A stretch of 64,000 nucleotides of DNA. Origin: Rhodobacter capsulatus (GTDB taxonomy: Bacteria > Pseudomonadota > Alphaproteobacteria > Rhodobacterales > Rhodobacteraceae). The stretch spans positions 186,001 through 250,000 of the forward strand of contig NZ_SWJZ01000008.1 of the NCBI RefSeq assembly GCF_005144475.1, read 5' to 3'. Both the position numbers and the translations under genes were made by a program. Positions 45,396-54,491 of this stretch are shown in pieces; the stretch's first letter is position 1; every line of letters begins with the position of its first letter. Under the pieces are notes generated by a model, which had not been told where the DNA came from, did no database searches, and was given only the letters and a program-made list of their open reading frames with translations.

Positions 45396-46664
45396 TCAGC
45401 CGTTCATCGAATCGAAGAACTCGCCGTTGGTTTTCGTCTGCTTCAGCTTCGAAATCAGGAATTCGATCGCATCCGTGGTTCCCATCGGGTTCAGGATGCG
45501 GCGCAGCAGATAAGTCTTCTGCAGGTCTTTCTGATCGACCAGCAGATCTTCCTTCCGCGTCCCCGATTTGAGAATGTCCATCGCCGGGAAGACGCGCTTG
45601 TCCGCGACCTTCCGATCCAGCACGATCTCGCTGTTGCCGGTGCCCTTGAATTCCTCGAAGATCACCTCGTCCATCCGCGAGCCGGTGTCGATCAGCGCCG
45701 TCGCAATGATCGTCAGCGAGCCGCCCTCTTCGATGTTCCGCGCCGCGCCAAAGAAGCGTTTCGGCCGCTGCAGCGCGTTCGCATCGACACCGCCGGTCAG
45801 CACCTTGCCCGAGCTGGGCACGACCGTGTTGAAAGCGCGCCCAAGTCTTGTGATCGAATCAAGCAAGATCACAACATCTCGCTTGTGTTCGACCAGACGC
45901 TTGGCCTTTTCGATCACCATCTCGGCCACGGCCACGTGCCGCGTCGCCGGTTCGTCGAAGGTCGAAGAGATCACCTCGCCCTTCACCGAGCGCTGCATGT
46001 CGGTGACTTCCTCGGGACGTTCGTCGATCAGCAGCACGATCAGATAGCATTCGGGGTGATTCACCTCGATCGAATGCGCGATGTTCTGCAGCAGCACCGT
46101 TTTGCCGGTCCGCGGCGGCGCCACGATCAGCGAGCGCTGCCCCTTCCCGATCGGCGCCACCAGATCGATGATCCGCGCCGAGCGATCCTTGATCGTCGGG
46201 TCCTCGATCTCCATCTTCAGCCGCTCGTCGGGGTAAAGCGGCGTCAGGTTGTCAAAGCTGACCTTGTGACGCGCCTTCTCGGGGTCTTCGAAGTTGATCT
46301 TCTCGACCGCGGTCAGGGCGAAATAGCGTTCATTCTCGCCGGGCGCGCGGATGATCCCCCAGACGGTATCGCCGGTGCGCAGGCTGTATTGCCGGATCAT
46401 TTCGGGCGACACGTAGATGTCATCCGGGCCGGGCAGATAGTTTGCCTCGGGCGAGCGCAGGAAGCCGAACCCGTCCTGCAGCACTTCCAGCACGCCATCG
46501 CCGCCGATTTCGACCCCTTCCTCGGCATGCTCTTTCAGGATCGAGAACATCATCTCGCCCTTGCGCATCGTCGAGGCGTTTTCGATCTCCCAGTCCTCGG
46601 CCATCGCCAGAAGGTCCTTGGGGCTTTTCGCCTTGAGATCGGAAAGGTTCAAACGTTCGGTCAT
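45396..46664 (-). CDS. rho: Transcription termination factor Rho
   Basis: A 422-aa hexameric RNA helicase. The N-terminal Rho domain begins [20 protein letters not shown], the RNA-binding cold-shock-like region contains [19 protein letters not shown], and the ATPase has the P-loop [13 protein letters not shown]. The Q-loop reads [21 protein letters not shown] chose ATG 46664 because upstream in-frame sequence is low-complexity and contains a hairpin. The gene starts 133 bp after hemJ ends. The leader is long and structured (46685-46709), as in rho genes that autoregulate. Confidence 0.97.
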   Translation of the reverse strand: MTERLNLSDLKAKSPKDLLAMAEDWEIENASTMRKGEMMFSILKEHAEEGVEIGGDGVLEVLQDGFGFLRSPEANYLPGPDDIYVSPEMIRQYSLRTGDTVWGIIRAPGENERYFALTAVEKINFEDPEKARHKVSFDNLTPLYPDERLKMEIEDPTIKDRSARIIDLVAPIGKGQRSLIVAPPRTGKTVLLQNIAHSIEVNHPECYLIVLLIDERPEEVTDMQRSVKGEVISSTFDEPATRHVAVAEMVIEKAKRLVEHKRDVVILLDSITRLGRAFNTVVPSSGKVLTGGVDANALQRPKRFFGAARNIEEGGSLTIIATALIDTGSRMDEVIFEEFKGTGNSEIVLDRKVADKRVFPAMDILKSGTRKEDLLVDQKDLQKTYLLRRILNPMGTTDAIEFLISKLKQTKTNGEFFDSMNG

Positions 46665-46684
46665 CTCGCATCCATCCGCGAAAG

Positions 46685-46709
46685 GCGCCAGACCCCTCGG
46701 GGGTGGCGC
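46685..46709 (-). promoter_or_regulatory. Hairpin in the rho leader
   Basis: GCGCCA...TGGCGC outer stem with an inner CCCC/GGGG stem, followed on the minus strand by CTTTCGC, 21 bases before the rho ATG. It is a possible hemJ terminator or rho autoregulatory structure. Confidence 0.35.
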
Positions 46710-46797
46710 AGCATGGGTCAGGGTTCGGCAGAACCTGCGGCCGGACGGCCGGGGCTGTCGCGCTTCTACGCGCAAAGCCCGCGGCGAGTCAACGAAA

Positions 46798-47274
46798 TCA
46801 GAACTTCACGATCACCGCGATCACGATGAGGAACATCAGCAGCGTCGGCACTTCGTTCATCATCCGCCATTGCCGGCCGGCCAGATCATTCGTGCCATCG
46901 ACGAATTTGTGCCGTGCCCGCGCCAGGAACATGTGAAACACCGTCATCGCGATCACGCAGGCGCCCTTGATCCAGGGCCATTGCATGCTCCAGTCGATGA
47001 TCCCCGGCGTGAAGACGAGGCAAAGCCCGAAAAACCAGGTCGAGATCGCCGCCGGATTCATGATCGCCTTGAGCAGCATCCGTTCCTGATGCTGGAACAG
47101 CTGATCCATCTCGCTGCCGCGCACAACGCCCCGCTTTTTCAGGCCTTCGACGTGGTAAACGTAAAGCCGCGGCAGATAGAACAGGCCCGCCATCCAGGCT
47201 AGGACGGACATCACATGCAGCGATTTCGTCCAGAAATACCAATCCGAAAGGAAATCCGTGACGAGTTCGAACAT
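46798..47274 (-). CDS. hemJ: HemJ, protoporphyrinogen IX oxidase
   Basis: A 158-aa inner-membrane protein with about four transmembrane helices that oxidises protoporphyrinogen to protoporphyrin, the last common step of heme and bacteriochlorophyll synthesis. The family signature [20 protein letters not shown] is near the N-terminus (His ligand) and [15 protein letters not shown] follows in the middle. It is the first gene left of the predicted oriC. In relatives hemE commonly lies here too but is absent. Confidence 0.94.
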   Translation of the reverse strand: MFELVTDFLSDWYFWTKSLHVMSVLAWMAGLFYLPRLYVYHVEGLKKRGVVRGSEMDQLFQHQERMLLKAIMNPAAISTWFFGLCLVFTPGIIDWSMQWPWIKGACVIAMTVFHMFLARARHKFVDGTNDLAGRQWRMMNEVPTLLMFLIVIAVIVKF

Positions 47275-47669
47275 CTGTGCCTCCTGTGTCGGCTTCTTCT
47301 TAAGAATTATTCTTGAAAAGAAAAGATGTTGATTTTGTAGGGGCTGTGGACAGTGTGGATAGACCGGTTTTCCAGACCTTTTCCCAAGCCTTGAAAGCTC
47401 TGCAAGCGAGATTGCAAAACCCTGTTGATAAGCTTTCGATCTCTTTTTAGATCAATAGCTTGCGTGGTTGATACCGAAGGGGACGGTTTGGGGGCGTTCC
47501 GTTTTGTTCTTGTGGGTTGCGGCACTTCCTCACATCCGCCCTGTCGTCCTTCCCACATGCTGGAAGTCTCGTTTCGTTCCTTGACAAACTCGCCCCTTCC
47601 CGGGGAGGAAAAGATGCACCCCCTTTTGTCCCCAGGCGCGCCCCTCCGGTTTTCCCAACGGTTGTCCAC
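47275..47669. other. oriC: Predicted chromosomal replication origin (oriC)
   Basis: About 395 non-coding bases at the point where gene direction flips from leftward (parB to hemJ) to rightward (maf to dnaQ). The same gene order brackets oriC in Caulobacter and other alphaproteobacteria. The segment at 47297-47340 is about 77% A+T by my count, in a very GC-rich chromosome, and contains AAGAATTATTCTT. DnaA-box-like 9-mers follow: TGTGGACAG and TGTGGATAG directly abutting (47345-47362), TGTTGATAA (47423-47431) and TTGTCCACA (47662-47670). The first differs from consensus at two positions and the others at one. A 12/13 match to the IHF consensus lies at 47450-47462. Two parS sites are within 5.3 kb. 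Confidence 0.75.
47430..47461. repeat. Inverted repeat within the predicted oriC
   Basis: Arms of 13 nt (47430-47442 and 47449-47461) match at 11 of 13 positions around a CTTTTT loop. The left arm overlaps the end of the TGTTGATAA DnaA-box-like sequence. Confidence 0.6.
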
Positions 47670-47745
47670 ATGCTTGCCCCCCTTGTTCTGGCCTCTTCCT
47701 CCGAAATCCGCGCGCAGCTCCTGCGCTCTGCCGGACTTTCGGTGA
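47614..47745 (+). CDS. Possible 43-aa ORF overlapping the maf start
   Basis: ATG 47614 follows GGAGGAAAAG, a near-ideal ribosome-binding site, and opens a 43-codon frame rich in Pro, Leu and Ser (begins [11 protein letters not shown]). It covers the maf ATG (47670) in another frame and ends inside maf. It could couple maf translation or be fortuitous. I do not recognise the peptide. Confidence 0.25.
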   Translation: MHPLLSPGAPLRFSQRLSTCLPPLFWPLPPKSARSSCALPDFR

Positions 47746-48269
47746 CGATCTCCCCCGCCCGCATCGATGAGGATGCGATCCGTCAGGCGCTGGAACGTGA
47801 GGGGGCGACGCCGCGCGATGTCGCCGATCAGCTGGCCGAGGCGAAGGCGATGAAGCAATCCGCCCGTCATCCGGGCGCTTTGGTGCTGGGCGCCGATCAG
47901 GTGCTTGAATTGCAAGGCGAGATCTTCGCGAAACCCGAAACCCCGGCGCAGGCGATGGCGCATCTGCGCGCGCTCTCGGGGCGGACGCATCGGCTGCTCT
48001 CGGCGCTGGTGGTGGTGCAGGACGGCCGCCCGCTCTGGCGTCATCTGGCCGAGGTGCGACTGACCATGCATCCGCTCTCCGACGCCTTCATCGCCGATTA
48101 CACCGCCCGGAACTGGGACTCGATCCGCCACGCCGTCGGCTGCTACAAGCTCGAAGAGGAAGGCGTGCGGTTGTTTTCCGCCGTCGAGGGCGATTACTTT
48201 GCCGTTCTGGGCCTGCCCCTGATCGAAGTGCTGAACTGGCTGCGCGTGCGAGGAGATCTGACGACATGA
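47670..48269 (+). CDS. maf: Maf-family nucleotide pyrophosphatase
   Basis: A 199-aa Maf/HAM1-like protein that hydrolyses non-canonical or certain canonical nucleoside triphosphates and is linked to septum inhibition. The family start [19 protein letters not shown] and the later [11 protein letters not shown] and [16 protein letters not shown] are present. The ATG at 47670 lacks a Shine-Dalgarno sequence. A strong one (GGAGGAAAAG) instead serves an out-of-frame ATG at 47614. The stop overlaps aroE (ATGA). It is the first gene right of oriC. Confidence 0.93.
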   Translation: MLAPLVLASSSEIRAQLLRSAGLSVTISPARIDEDAIRQALEREGATPRDVADQLAEAKAMKQSARHPGALVLGADQVLELQGEIFAKPETPAQAMAHLRALSGRTHRLLSALVVVQDGRPLWRHLAEVRLTMHPLSDAFIADYTARNWDSIRHAVGCYKLEEEGVRLFSAVEGDYFAVLGLPLIEVLNWLRVRGDLTT

Positions 48270-49096
48270 CCCGTATTCCTCTGGCTGGCGTGATCGGGCA
48301 TCCGATCCATCATTCCCGCTCGCCCGCGCTGCATGGGCATTGGCTGAAAACCTATGGCCTGCGCGGCCATTACATCCCGATGGATGTGGCCGAGGGCGAT
48401 CTGGAAACCGTGTTGCGGACGCTTCCCAAAGCCGGGTTCGTCGGGTGCAACATCACGATTCCGCACAAGGAAACCGCGCTGGCCCTGGCCGATGTGGTTT
48501 CTGACCGCGCGCTTCGGATCGGCGCGGCGAACACGCTGGTGTTCGATGAAACCGGTCGGATTCACGCCGACAACACCGACGGCATCGGCTTTCTGGCCAA
48601 TCTGGTCGAGGGCGCCCCGGGCTGGCAGGCCACGGCGGGCCCCGCGGCGGTGATTGGCGCAGGCGGCGCCGCCCGCGCCATCGTGGTTGCGCTGCTCGAG
48701 GCCGGTTGCCCGGAAATCCGCATCGCCAACCGCACCCGCGCCCGGGCCGAGGCGCTTTGCACCGCATTCGGCCCCCGCATCGTGGTCGAAGACTGGGACA
48801 AGGTCGGATCGATCTTCGACGGCGCCGCGACAGTGGTGAACACGTCCTCGCTTGGCATGGCCGGAAAAGCGGCGTTCGACCTGCCGCTGGACGCACTGTC
48901 CGCCGCGGCAGTCGTCACCGACTGCGTCTACACCCCCCTGCGCACCGATTTCCTGACCGCCGCCGCCGCCCGCGGCTGTGTCACCGTCGATGGCCTCGGC
49001 ATGCTCTTGCACCAGGCCGTTCCCGGCTTTGAGCGCTGGTTCGGCCACCGCCCCGAGGTCACCCCCGAACTCCGCGCCGTGGTGCTTGCGGCATGA
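48266..49096 (+). CDS. aroE: Shikimate dehydrogenase
   Basis: A 276-aa NADPH-dependent enzyme reducing 3-dehydroshikimate in aromatic amino-acid synthesis. The substrate site HHSRSPALH lies near residue 13, the catalytic Lys in [11 protein letters not shown] near 65, Asp in ADNTDGIGF near 100 and the NADP loop [10 protein letters not shown] near 128. It overlaps maf and coaE by 4 nt each, in the conserved origin-proximal run maf-aroE-coaE-dnaQ. Confidence 0.97.
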   Translation: MTRIPLAGVIGHPIHHSRSPALHGHWLKTYGLRGHYIPMDVAEGDLETVLRTLPKAGFVGCNITIPHKETALALADVVSDRALRIGAANTLVFDETGRIHADNTDGIGFLANLVEGAPGWQATAGPAAVIGAGGAARAIVVALLEAGCPEIRIANRTRARAEALCTAFGPRIVVEDWDKVGSIFDGAATVVNTSSLGMAGKAAFDLPLDALSAAAVVTDCVYTPLRTDFLTAAAARGCVTVDGLGMLLHQAVPGFERWFGHRPEVTPELRAVVLAA

Positions 49097-49689
49097 GCCG
49101 GCCGTTCCGTCTCGGTCTCACCGGCTCGATCGGCATGGGGAAATCGACGACGGCCCGGCTTTTTGCCGAAGAGGACATCCCGGTCTGGGATGCCGACGCC
49201 ACCGTACATGCGCTTTACGCCAAAGGCGGGGCCGCGGTGGCGCCCCTGTCCGCGATTTTCCCCGCTGCGATCCGCGATGGCGCGGTGGATCGCGACCTTC
49301 TGAAGACCCTGCTGCAAGCCGACAAACAGGCTCTATCCCGGCTGGAATTCGTGGTTCACCCGCTGGTTCAGGCCGCCCGTCAGGCCTTTCTGCTATCCCA
49401 TGCAACGGAAGATCTGATCCTTCTCGACATTCCCCTGCTTTATGAAACCGGCGCGGACAAGGACTGCGATGCCGTTCTGGTCGTCACCGCCGCGCCCGAT
49501 GTGCAACGCGCCCGGGTTCTGGCGCGCGGCCAGATGACCGAGGCGCAACTTGACATGATCCTGGCCCGCCAACTGCCCGACGCCGAAAAACGCCGCCGCG
49601 CGGATCATGTGATCGAGACCTTCACCCTTGAACAGACCCGGTCCGAGGTGCGAAAGCTGATCGCAACCCTGCGGAGCCGCCATGCGTGA
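49093..49689 (+). CDS. coaE: Dephospho-CoA kinase
   Basis: A 198-aa P-loop kinase for the last step of coenzyme A synthesis. Walker [12 protein letters not shown] lies near residue 11, with [12 protein letters not shown] and the [16 protein letters not shown] block later. It overlaps aroE by ATGA and dnaQ by 8 nt. It is full-length for the family. Confidence 0.96.
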   Translation: MSRPFRLGLTGSIGMGKSTTARLFAEEDIPVWDADATVHALYAKGGAAVAPLSAIFPAAIRDGAVDRDLLKTLLQADKQALSRLEFVVHPLVQAARQAFLLSHATEDLILLDIPLLYETGADKDCDAVLVVTAAPDVQRARVLARGQMTEAQLDMILARQLPDAEKRRRADHVIETFTLEQTRSEVRKLIATLRSRHA

Positions 49690-50377
49690 GATCGTCCTTG
49701 ATACCGAAACCACCGGATTTGAACCCTCCGAAGGGCATCGCATCGTCGAAATCGGCGCCGTCGAGCTGATGAACCACGTCCCCACCGGGCGGACCTATCA
49801 TCAATACATCAACCCGGACCGCGCGATGCCGCAGGAAGCCTTTGCCGTGCACGGGCTGGGCGATGATTTCCTGCGCGACAAGCCGAAGTTCGGTGCCATC
49901 GCCCAGGATTTCCTCGATTTCATCGGCAATGACTCGAAGCTGGTGATCCACAACGCCGCCTTTGACATGAAGTTCCTGAATGCCGAACTGGGCTGGGTGC
50001 AAAAGCCGTTGATCCCGGCGGATCGGGCGCTCGACACTTTGGCAATGGCGCGGCGAAAATTTCCCGGCTCGCCCGCGACGCTCGATGCGCTGTGCCGCCG
50101 CTTCAGCATCGACAATTCGGCGCGGACGCTGCACGGGGCATTGCTCGACTCGGAGATTCTGGCCGAGGTTTATCTGGAACTGATCGGCGGTCGCCAGCCC
50201 GGTTTCGGTCTGAATATCGACCCTGTTCCAGCCAAAAATGCCACTTCCGGCACCGAATGGCGGCCCCGTCCCCGTCCGGTTCCCCTGCCCCCGCGCCTCA
50301 CCGAGGCCGAGGCCGAAGCCCATGCCGCCTTTGTCGGAAAACTGGGCGACGGCGCGATCTGGAAGCGGCGCGGCTGA
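49682..50377 (+). CDS. dnaQ: DNA polymerase III epsilon subunit (proofreading exonuclease)
   Basis: A 231-aa DEDDh 3'-5' exonuclease. Exo[11 protein letters not shown] is near the start, Exo[17 protein letters not shown] near residue 98, and the ExoIII region [17 protein letters not shown] near 150-165. The C-terminal tail is short and Pro-rich, used to bind the alpha subunit. The ATG overlaps coaE. It is the last gene of the rightward origin-side operon. Confidence 0.96.
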   Translation: MREIVLDTETTGFEPSEGHRIVEIGAVELMNHVPTGRTYHQYINPDRAMPQEAFAVHGLGDDFLRDKPKFGAIAQDFLDFIGNDSKLVIHNAAFDMKFLNAELGWVQKPLIPADRALDTLAMARRKFPGSPATLDALCRRFSIDNSARTLHGALLDSEILAEVYLELIGGRQPGFGLNIDPVPAKNATSGTEWRPRPRPVPLPPRLTEAEAEAHAAFVGKLGDGAIWKRRG

Positions 50378-50452
50378 CACATAAATTTCACAAAACGCAG
50401 CCTTGCGGCAATTTTCCCATTCCATCCCCGCCTTGCAGCCATTAGATGCATC

Positions 50453-50484
50453 GCGTTCGCAGTTTAGGGCGTTCGCAGTTTTGG
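50453..50484 (+). repeat. Tandem 16-bp repeat upstream of nadA
   Basis: GCGTTCGCAGTTTAGG and GCGTTCGCAGTTTTGG lie back to back (15 of 16 identical), ending 11 bases before the nadA start. It is a candidate operator or leader element for the nad operon. Confidence 0.65.
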
Positions 50485-50495
50485 GGAGGGAGCCC

Positions 50496-51548
50496 ATGCT
50501 GGACTTCGCTACGATGCGCGCTTCTCTGGCCGAGGCCTATGATCTGGCGCCCTCGCTGACGCTGGCGCAAGAGATGGCCGATATTCACGCCCGCATGGAC
50601 CGCGTGATCCCGCTGCCTGATTTCGCCCGCCACGCGCCCTATATCCGCGCGATCAACCGGCTCAAGCGCGAAAAGAACGCGGTGATCCTGGCGCATAACT
50701 ACATGACGCCCGAGATTTATCACGGCGTCGCCGATGTCGTGGGCGACAGCCTGCAGCTGGCGATCGAGGCGACAAAGGTCGAAGCCGACACCATCGTGCA
50801 ATGCGGTGTGCATTTCATGGCCGAGACCTCGAAGATCCTGAACCCGGCCAAGCGCGTGCTGATCCCCGATGCCCAGGCGGGCTGTTCGCTGGCCGAAAGC
50901 ATCACGCCCGAGGGCATCGCGCAGATGCGGGCGAAATATCCCGGCGCGCCGGTGGTCAGCTACGTCAACACCACGGCGGCGGTCAAAGCCGCGTCCGACA
51001 TCTGCTGCACCTCGGCCAATGCGGCGCAGATCGTGGCGGCTCTGCCCGAACACACGATCATCATGACCCCGGATCAATATCTGGCGCAGAACGTTGCGAA
51101 AGCCGTGCCGCAGAAAAACGTCGTCTGGTGGGCCGGTTCCTGCATCGTGCATGAACAATACACGCCCGCCGATCTGCGCGACTTCCGCAGCTATCACCCC
51201 GGCACGAAGATCATCGCCCACCCCGAATGCCCGCCCGATGTGGTGGCCGAGGCGGATTTCTCGGGGTCCACCGCGGGGATGATCGACTTCGTGACCCGCG
51301 AAAAACCGGCGCAGGTGATGCTGGTCACCGAATGCTCGATGGCCTCGAACATTGCCGATGCCCTGCCCTCGGTCGAGTTTCTGGGGCCCTGCAACATGTG
51401 CCCCTACATGAAGATGATCACGCTGGAAAAGATCCTGTGGTCGCTGCACGCGGGCACGGAAGAAGTCACCGTCGATCCCGCCATCGCGGGCAAGGCCCGG
51501 GCGGCGGTCGAGCGGATGATCGACCTGTCGCGGAAGCCGGGCCGGTGA
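50496..51548 (+). CDS. nadA: Quinolinate synthase NadA
   Basis: A 350-aa [4Fe-4S] enzyme that condenses iminoaspartate with dihydroxyacetone phosphate to quinolinate. Cluster cysteines are seen in VQCGVHFMAET, LVTECSMASN and PCNMCPYMK; an additional CC lies in ASDICCTSANA. The ATG at 50496 follows GGGGAGGGAGCCC. The annotated-looking upstream extension was rejected because it covers a tandem repeat. The stop overlaps nadB as GTGA. Confidence 0.96.
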   Translation: MLDFATMRASLAEAYDLAPSLTLAQEMADIHARMDRVIPLPDFARHAPYIRAINRLKREKNAVILAHNYMTPEIYHGVADVVGDSLQLAIEATKVEADTIVQCGVHFMAETSKILNPAKRVLIPDAQAGCSLAESITPEGIAQMRAKYPGAPVVSYVNTTAAVKAASDICCTSANAAQIVAALPEHTIIMTPDQYLAQNVAKAVPQKNVVWWAGSCIVHEQYTPADLRDFRSYHPGTKIIAHPECPPDVVAEADFSGSTAGMIDFVTREKPAQVMLVTECSMASNIADALPSVEFLGPCNMCPYMKMITLEKILWSLHAGTEEVTVDPAIAGKARAAVERMIDLSRKPGR

Positions 51549-53107
51549 GCGATCCGGTGATCGACACCCCGCGCGTCGTCATCGTCGGTGCGGGGCTGGG
51601 GGCGCTTTACGCGGCGCTGAAACTGGCGCCGCATCCGGTTCTGGTGATCTCGCCCGAAACCTTGGGCGAAGGTGCCTCCTCGGCCTGGGCGCAAGGCGGT
51701 GTGGCCGCCGCGATGGCCCCCCCCGACAGCGCCGAGGATCACGCGAAAGACACTGAAACCGCGGGGGCTGGCACCGTGGATGCCGCCATCGCCCGGCTGG
51801 TGACCCAGGAGGCCCGCGACCGCATTCTGGACCTGACCGCCTTGGGCGCCCCCTTCGACCGCGACGCGCAGGGCGATTACGTGATGTCGCGCGAGGCCGC
51901 CCATTCCCGCCCCCGTGTCGTGCGGGTCAAGGGCGATCAAGCCGGTTACGAGATCATGCAGACGCTGATTGCCGCCGTGCGGGCTTGCCCGTCGGTGCAG
52001 GTGATCGAAGGCGTGATCGCGACACGGCTTGAGGTCGAAAACGGTGCTGTCACCGGGCTTTGGGTCGAATCCGCGGCATCGTCCAGTGGCCGCGTGCTGA
52101 TCCGCACCCCCGCGGTGCTTCTGGCCGGGGGCGGCTCGGGCGGGCTTTACGCCGTCACCACCAATCCGCCGCGCATCCGCGGTCAGGTCATCGGCATGGC
52201 GGCCCGGGCGGGCGCGCAGATTGCCGATGCGGAATTCGTGCAATTCCACCCGACGGCGATTGCGACGGGCGAAGACCCCGCCCCCTTGGCGACCGAGGCG
52301 CTTCGTGGCGAAGGCGCCGTTCTGCGCAATGACCGGGGCGAGCGGTTCATGCAGCCGATCCATCCCGATGCCGAACTGGCGCCACGCGATATCGTTGCCC
52401 GCGCCGTCTATCTGGAACGGCAGGCGGGGCGGAACCCGGTTCTGGATACGCGGCAAGTGCTGGGGGCCGAGCTGCCGAAGCGCTTTCCCGCCGTGGCCGA
52501 AGCCTGTCTTTCAGCCGGAATAGACCCTGTTTCGCAACCGATCCCGGTGGCCGCCGCCGCGCATTATCACATGGGCGGGATTGCGGTGGATGACCGCGGC
52601 TACTCCTCGCTGAACCGGCTTTGGGTTTGCGGCGAGGCCTCTTCGACCGGGTTGCATGGCGCCAATCGGCTGGCCTCGAACGGGCTTCTGGAAGCCCTTG
52701 TCTTCGCCCGCATCTGTGCCGAGGGCATTGCCGAAACCGTTCCCCTGTCAGGGGCCGACACCGTTGCCCTGTCCTTCCCGGCGGGCGGTTCCCCGGTGGA
52801 CGAGGCCGCCGTGGCCCGGCTGCGGCAGGCGATGACCGATGGCGTCGGCGTCGTGCGCGACGCTGCGGGGCTGAAAGCCGCCCTGCGCACGCTTGCGGAA
52901 ATCGAGGCAAAGGCCGACCGCGAGGCGCTGCGCAACATGACCGCCACCGCCACGCTGATTGCCGCCGCGGCGCTGATCCGCACCGAAAGCCGGGGCGGCC
53001 ATTACCGGTCGGACTTCCCGAAAACAGACCCTGTTCAAGCCAAACGCAGCTTTCTGACCTTGACCGAAGCGCTCGCCATCCGTGCCCGCGCGCTGGAGGA
53101 AGAATGA
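51545..53107 (+). CDS. nadB: L-aspartate oxidase NadB
   Basis: A 520-aa FAD flavoprotein oxidising L-aspartate to iminoaspartate for NadA. The dinucleotide-binding VIVGAGLGALYAAL lies near residue 12, with SSAWAQGGVAAAM, EFVQFHPTAIAT and the FAD-site HYHMGGIAVDDRGYS later. The start is GTG 51545, overlapping the nadA stop (GTGA); the long in-frame region upstream lies within nadA. It is followed by nadC with a 4-nt overlap. Confidence 0.95.
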   Translation: MSDPVIDTPRVVIVGAGLGALYAALKLAPHPVLVISPETLGEGASSAWAQGGVAAAMAPPDSAEDHAKDTETAGAGTVDAAIARLVTQEARDRILDLTALGAPFDRDAQGDYVMSREAAHSRPRVVRVKGDQAGYEIMQTLIAAVRACPSVQVIEGVIATRLEVENGAVTGLWVESAASSSGRVLIRTPAVLLAGGGSGGLYAVTTNPPRIRGQVIGMAARAGAQIADAEFVQFHPTAIATGEDPAPLATEALRGEGAVLRNDRGERFMQPIHPDAELAPRDIVARAVYLERQAGRNPVLDTRQVLGAELPKRFPAVAEACLSAGIDPVSQPIPVAAAAHYHMGGIAVDDRGYSSLNRLWVCGEASSTGLHGANRLASNGLLEALVFARICAEGIAETVPLSGADTVALSFPAGGSPVDEAAVARLRQAMTDGVGVVRDAAGLKAALRTLAEIEAKADREALRNMTATATLIAAAALIRTESRGGHYRSDFPKTDPVQAKRSFLTLTEALAIRARALEEE

Positions 53108-53946
53108 CCAACCTGCCCGATTTCCTGCTGGAACCCGTGATCCGCGCCGCTCTGATGGAAGATCTCTCGCCGATGGGCGATGTCACCACCCGCGCCGTCG
53201 TGCCCGCCACCACGCGCTATGAGGCGCGCGTCAACGCCCGCGAAGAGGGTGTGGTCTCGGGCATGCAGGTCGCCGCCCTCGCCTTCCGGCTGGTCGATCC
53301 GACGCTTGCGGTCACGACCCATGTCGCCGACGGCCATGCCTGCGGCAAGGGCCAATGCCTGATGACGATTTCCGGCGCGGCGGCCTCGATCCTGATGGGG
53401 GAACGGGTTGCGCTGAACTTTGCGGGCCGGATGACCGGCATCGCCAGCCTGACCGCCAGTTTCGTCGCCCAGACCCGCGGCACGAAGACCCGCATCACCT
53501 GCACCCGCAAGACCACCCCCGGCCTGCGCCTGATCGAGAAAACCGCCGTCGCGCATGGCGGCGGCTCGAACCACCGCTTCGGCCTCTCCGATGCGATCCT
53601 GATCAAGGACAATCACATCGCCGCCGCAGGGGGTATCCGCGCCGTGCTGGAGGCCGCCAAGACCGCCCGCAGCCACATGATGCGCGTTGAACTGGAGGTG
53701 GACAGCCTTGATCAGCTGGACCAGGCGCTGTCCATCGGCGGTGCCGACGTGATCTTGCTCGACAACATGGACACGCCGACCCTGCGCGCGGCGGTGGCGC
53801 TGACGAAATCCCGTGTGGTCCTCGAAGCCTCGGGCAACATGCGTCTTGACCGCATCGCCGAAGTGGCCGCGACCGGGGTCGATTACATTTCCTCGGGCGC
53901 GCTGACGCATTCGGCGCGCACCTTCGACCTTGGTCTCGATTTCTGA
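53104..53946 (+). CDS. nadC: Nicotinate-nucleotide pyrophosphorylase NadC
   Basis: A 280-aa quinolinate phosphoribosyltransferase forming nicotinate mononucleotide, the entry to NAD. Motifs are RITCTRKTTPGLR, AHGGGSNHRFGLSDAILIKD with NHIAAAGG, and VILLDNMD near the C-terminus. The ATG at 53104 overlaps the nadB stop and follows GGAGGAAGA. It ends the nadABC operon. The rppH gene is convergent 11 bp away. Confidence 0.97.
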   Translation: MTNLPDFLLEPVIRAALMEDLSPMGDVTTRAVVPATTRYEARVNAREEGVVSGMQVAALAFRLVDPTLAVTTHVADGHACGKGQCLMTISGAAASILMGERVALNFAGRMTGIASLTASFVAQTRGTKTRITCTRKTTPGLRLIEKTAVAHGGGSNHRFGLSDAILIKDNHIAAAGGIRAVLEAAKTARSHMMRVELEVDSLDQLDQALSIGGADVILLDNMDTPTLRAAVALTKSRVVLEASGNMRLDRIAEVAATGVDYISSGALTHSARTFDLGLDF

Positions 53947-53957
53947 CGGAACAGAGC

Positions 53958-54446
53958 CTATTTCTTCAGGTGTTCGGCGAAAGTGTCGAACACCTGCTCA
54001 TAGACCGCGCGCTTGAATGGCACGATCTTTTCCACCAGCTCCGCCGGTTCCATCCAGCGCCAGACGGAAAACTCCGGGTGCTCGGTCGCGATGTTCACAT
54101 CGCTGTCCTGGCCCAGAAAGCGGAACAGGAACCATTTCTGCTTCTGGCCGCGATATTTCCCGCCCCAGATATTGCCGATCAGCTCTTCGGGCAGGTCATA
54201 GACCAGCCAATCCTCGGTTTTCGCGATCTTTTCCACCAGGTCCGGCCGGACCCCGGTTTCTTCTTCCAACTCCCGCAGCGCGGCTTCCTTCGGCCGCTCG
54301 CCCGCGTCGATGCCCCCTTGCGGCATCTGCCAGGCATCGCCCGGATTGTCGAGGCGCTGACCGGCAAAGATCAGCCCCTTTGCGTTGATCAGCACAAGGC
54401 CGACATTCTTGCGATAGGGCAGCGCGGCAAGCTCTTCGGGGGTCAT
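53958..54446 (-). CDS. rppH: RNA pyrophosphohydrolase RppH (Nudix)
   Basis: A 162-aa Nudix hydrolase that removes pyrophosphate from mRNA 5' ends, triggering decay, and can act on dinucleoside polyphosphates. The Nudix box [20 protein letters not shown] (about 42-61) is preceded by [23 protein letters not shown] and the acidic RWMEP block are also typical. I chose ATG 54446 (GAGG 5 nt upstream) over the in-frame TTG 54464. A tight hairpin (54465-54482) sits immediately upstream. Confidence 0.93.
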   Translation of the reverse strand: MTPEELAALPYRKNVGLVLINAKGLIFAGQRLDNPGDAWQMPQGGIDAGERPKEAALRELEEETGVRPDLVEKIAKTEDWLVYDLPEELIGNIWGGKYRGQKQKWFLFRFLGQDSDVNIATEHPEFSVWRWMEPAELVEKIVPFKRAVYEQVFDTFAEHLKK

Positions 54447-54464
54447 CTTGTCCTCATGTGGCAA

Positions 54465-54482
54465 GGGGGCCTTTCGGCCCCC
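54465..54482 (-). terminator. Hairpin between ctpA and rppH
   Basis: GGGGGCC / GGCCCCC stem with a GAAA tetraloop on the minus strand, followed by TTGCC. It lies after the ctpA stop and 19 bases before the rppH start. It has no good T-tract, so it may be partial attenuation or RNA stabilisation. Confidence 0.45.
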
Positions 54483-54491
54483 AGTCCAGGA

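Noticed and set aside
47297-47340. CtrA control of the origin
   Set aside because: Only a single TTAA half-site (47300-47303) is present in the AT-rich block, not the TTAA-N7-TTAA pair.
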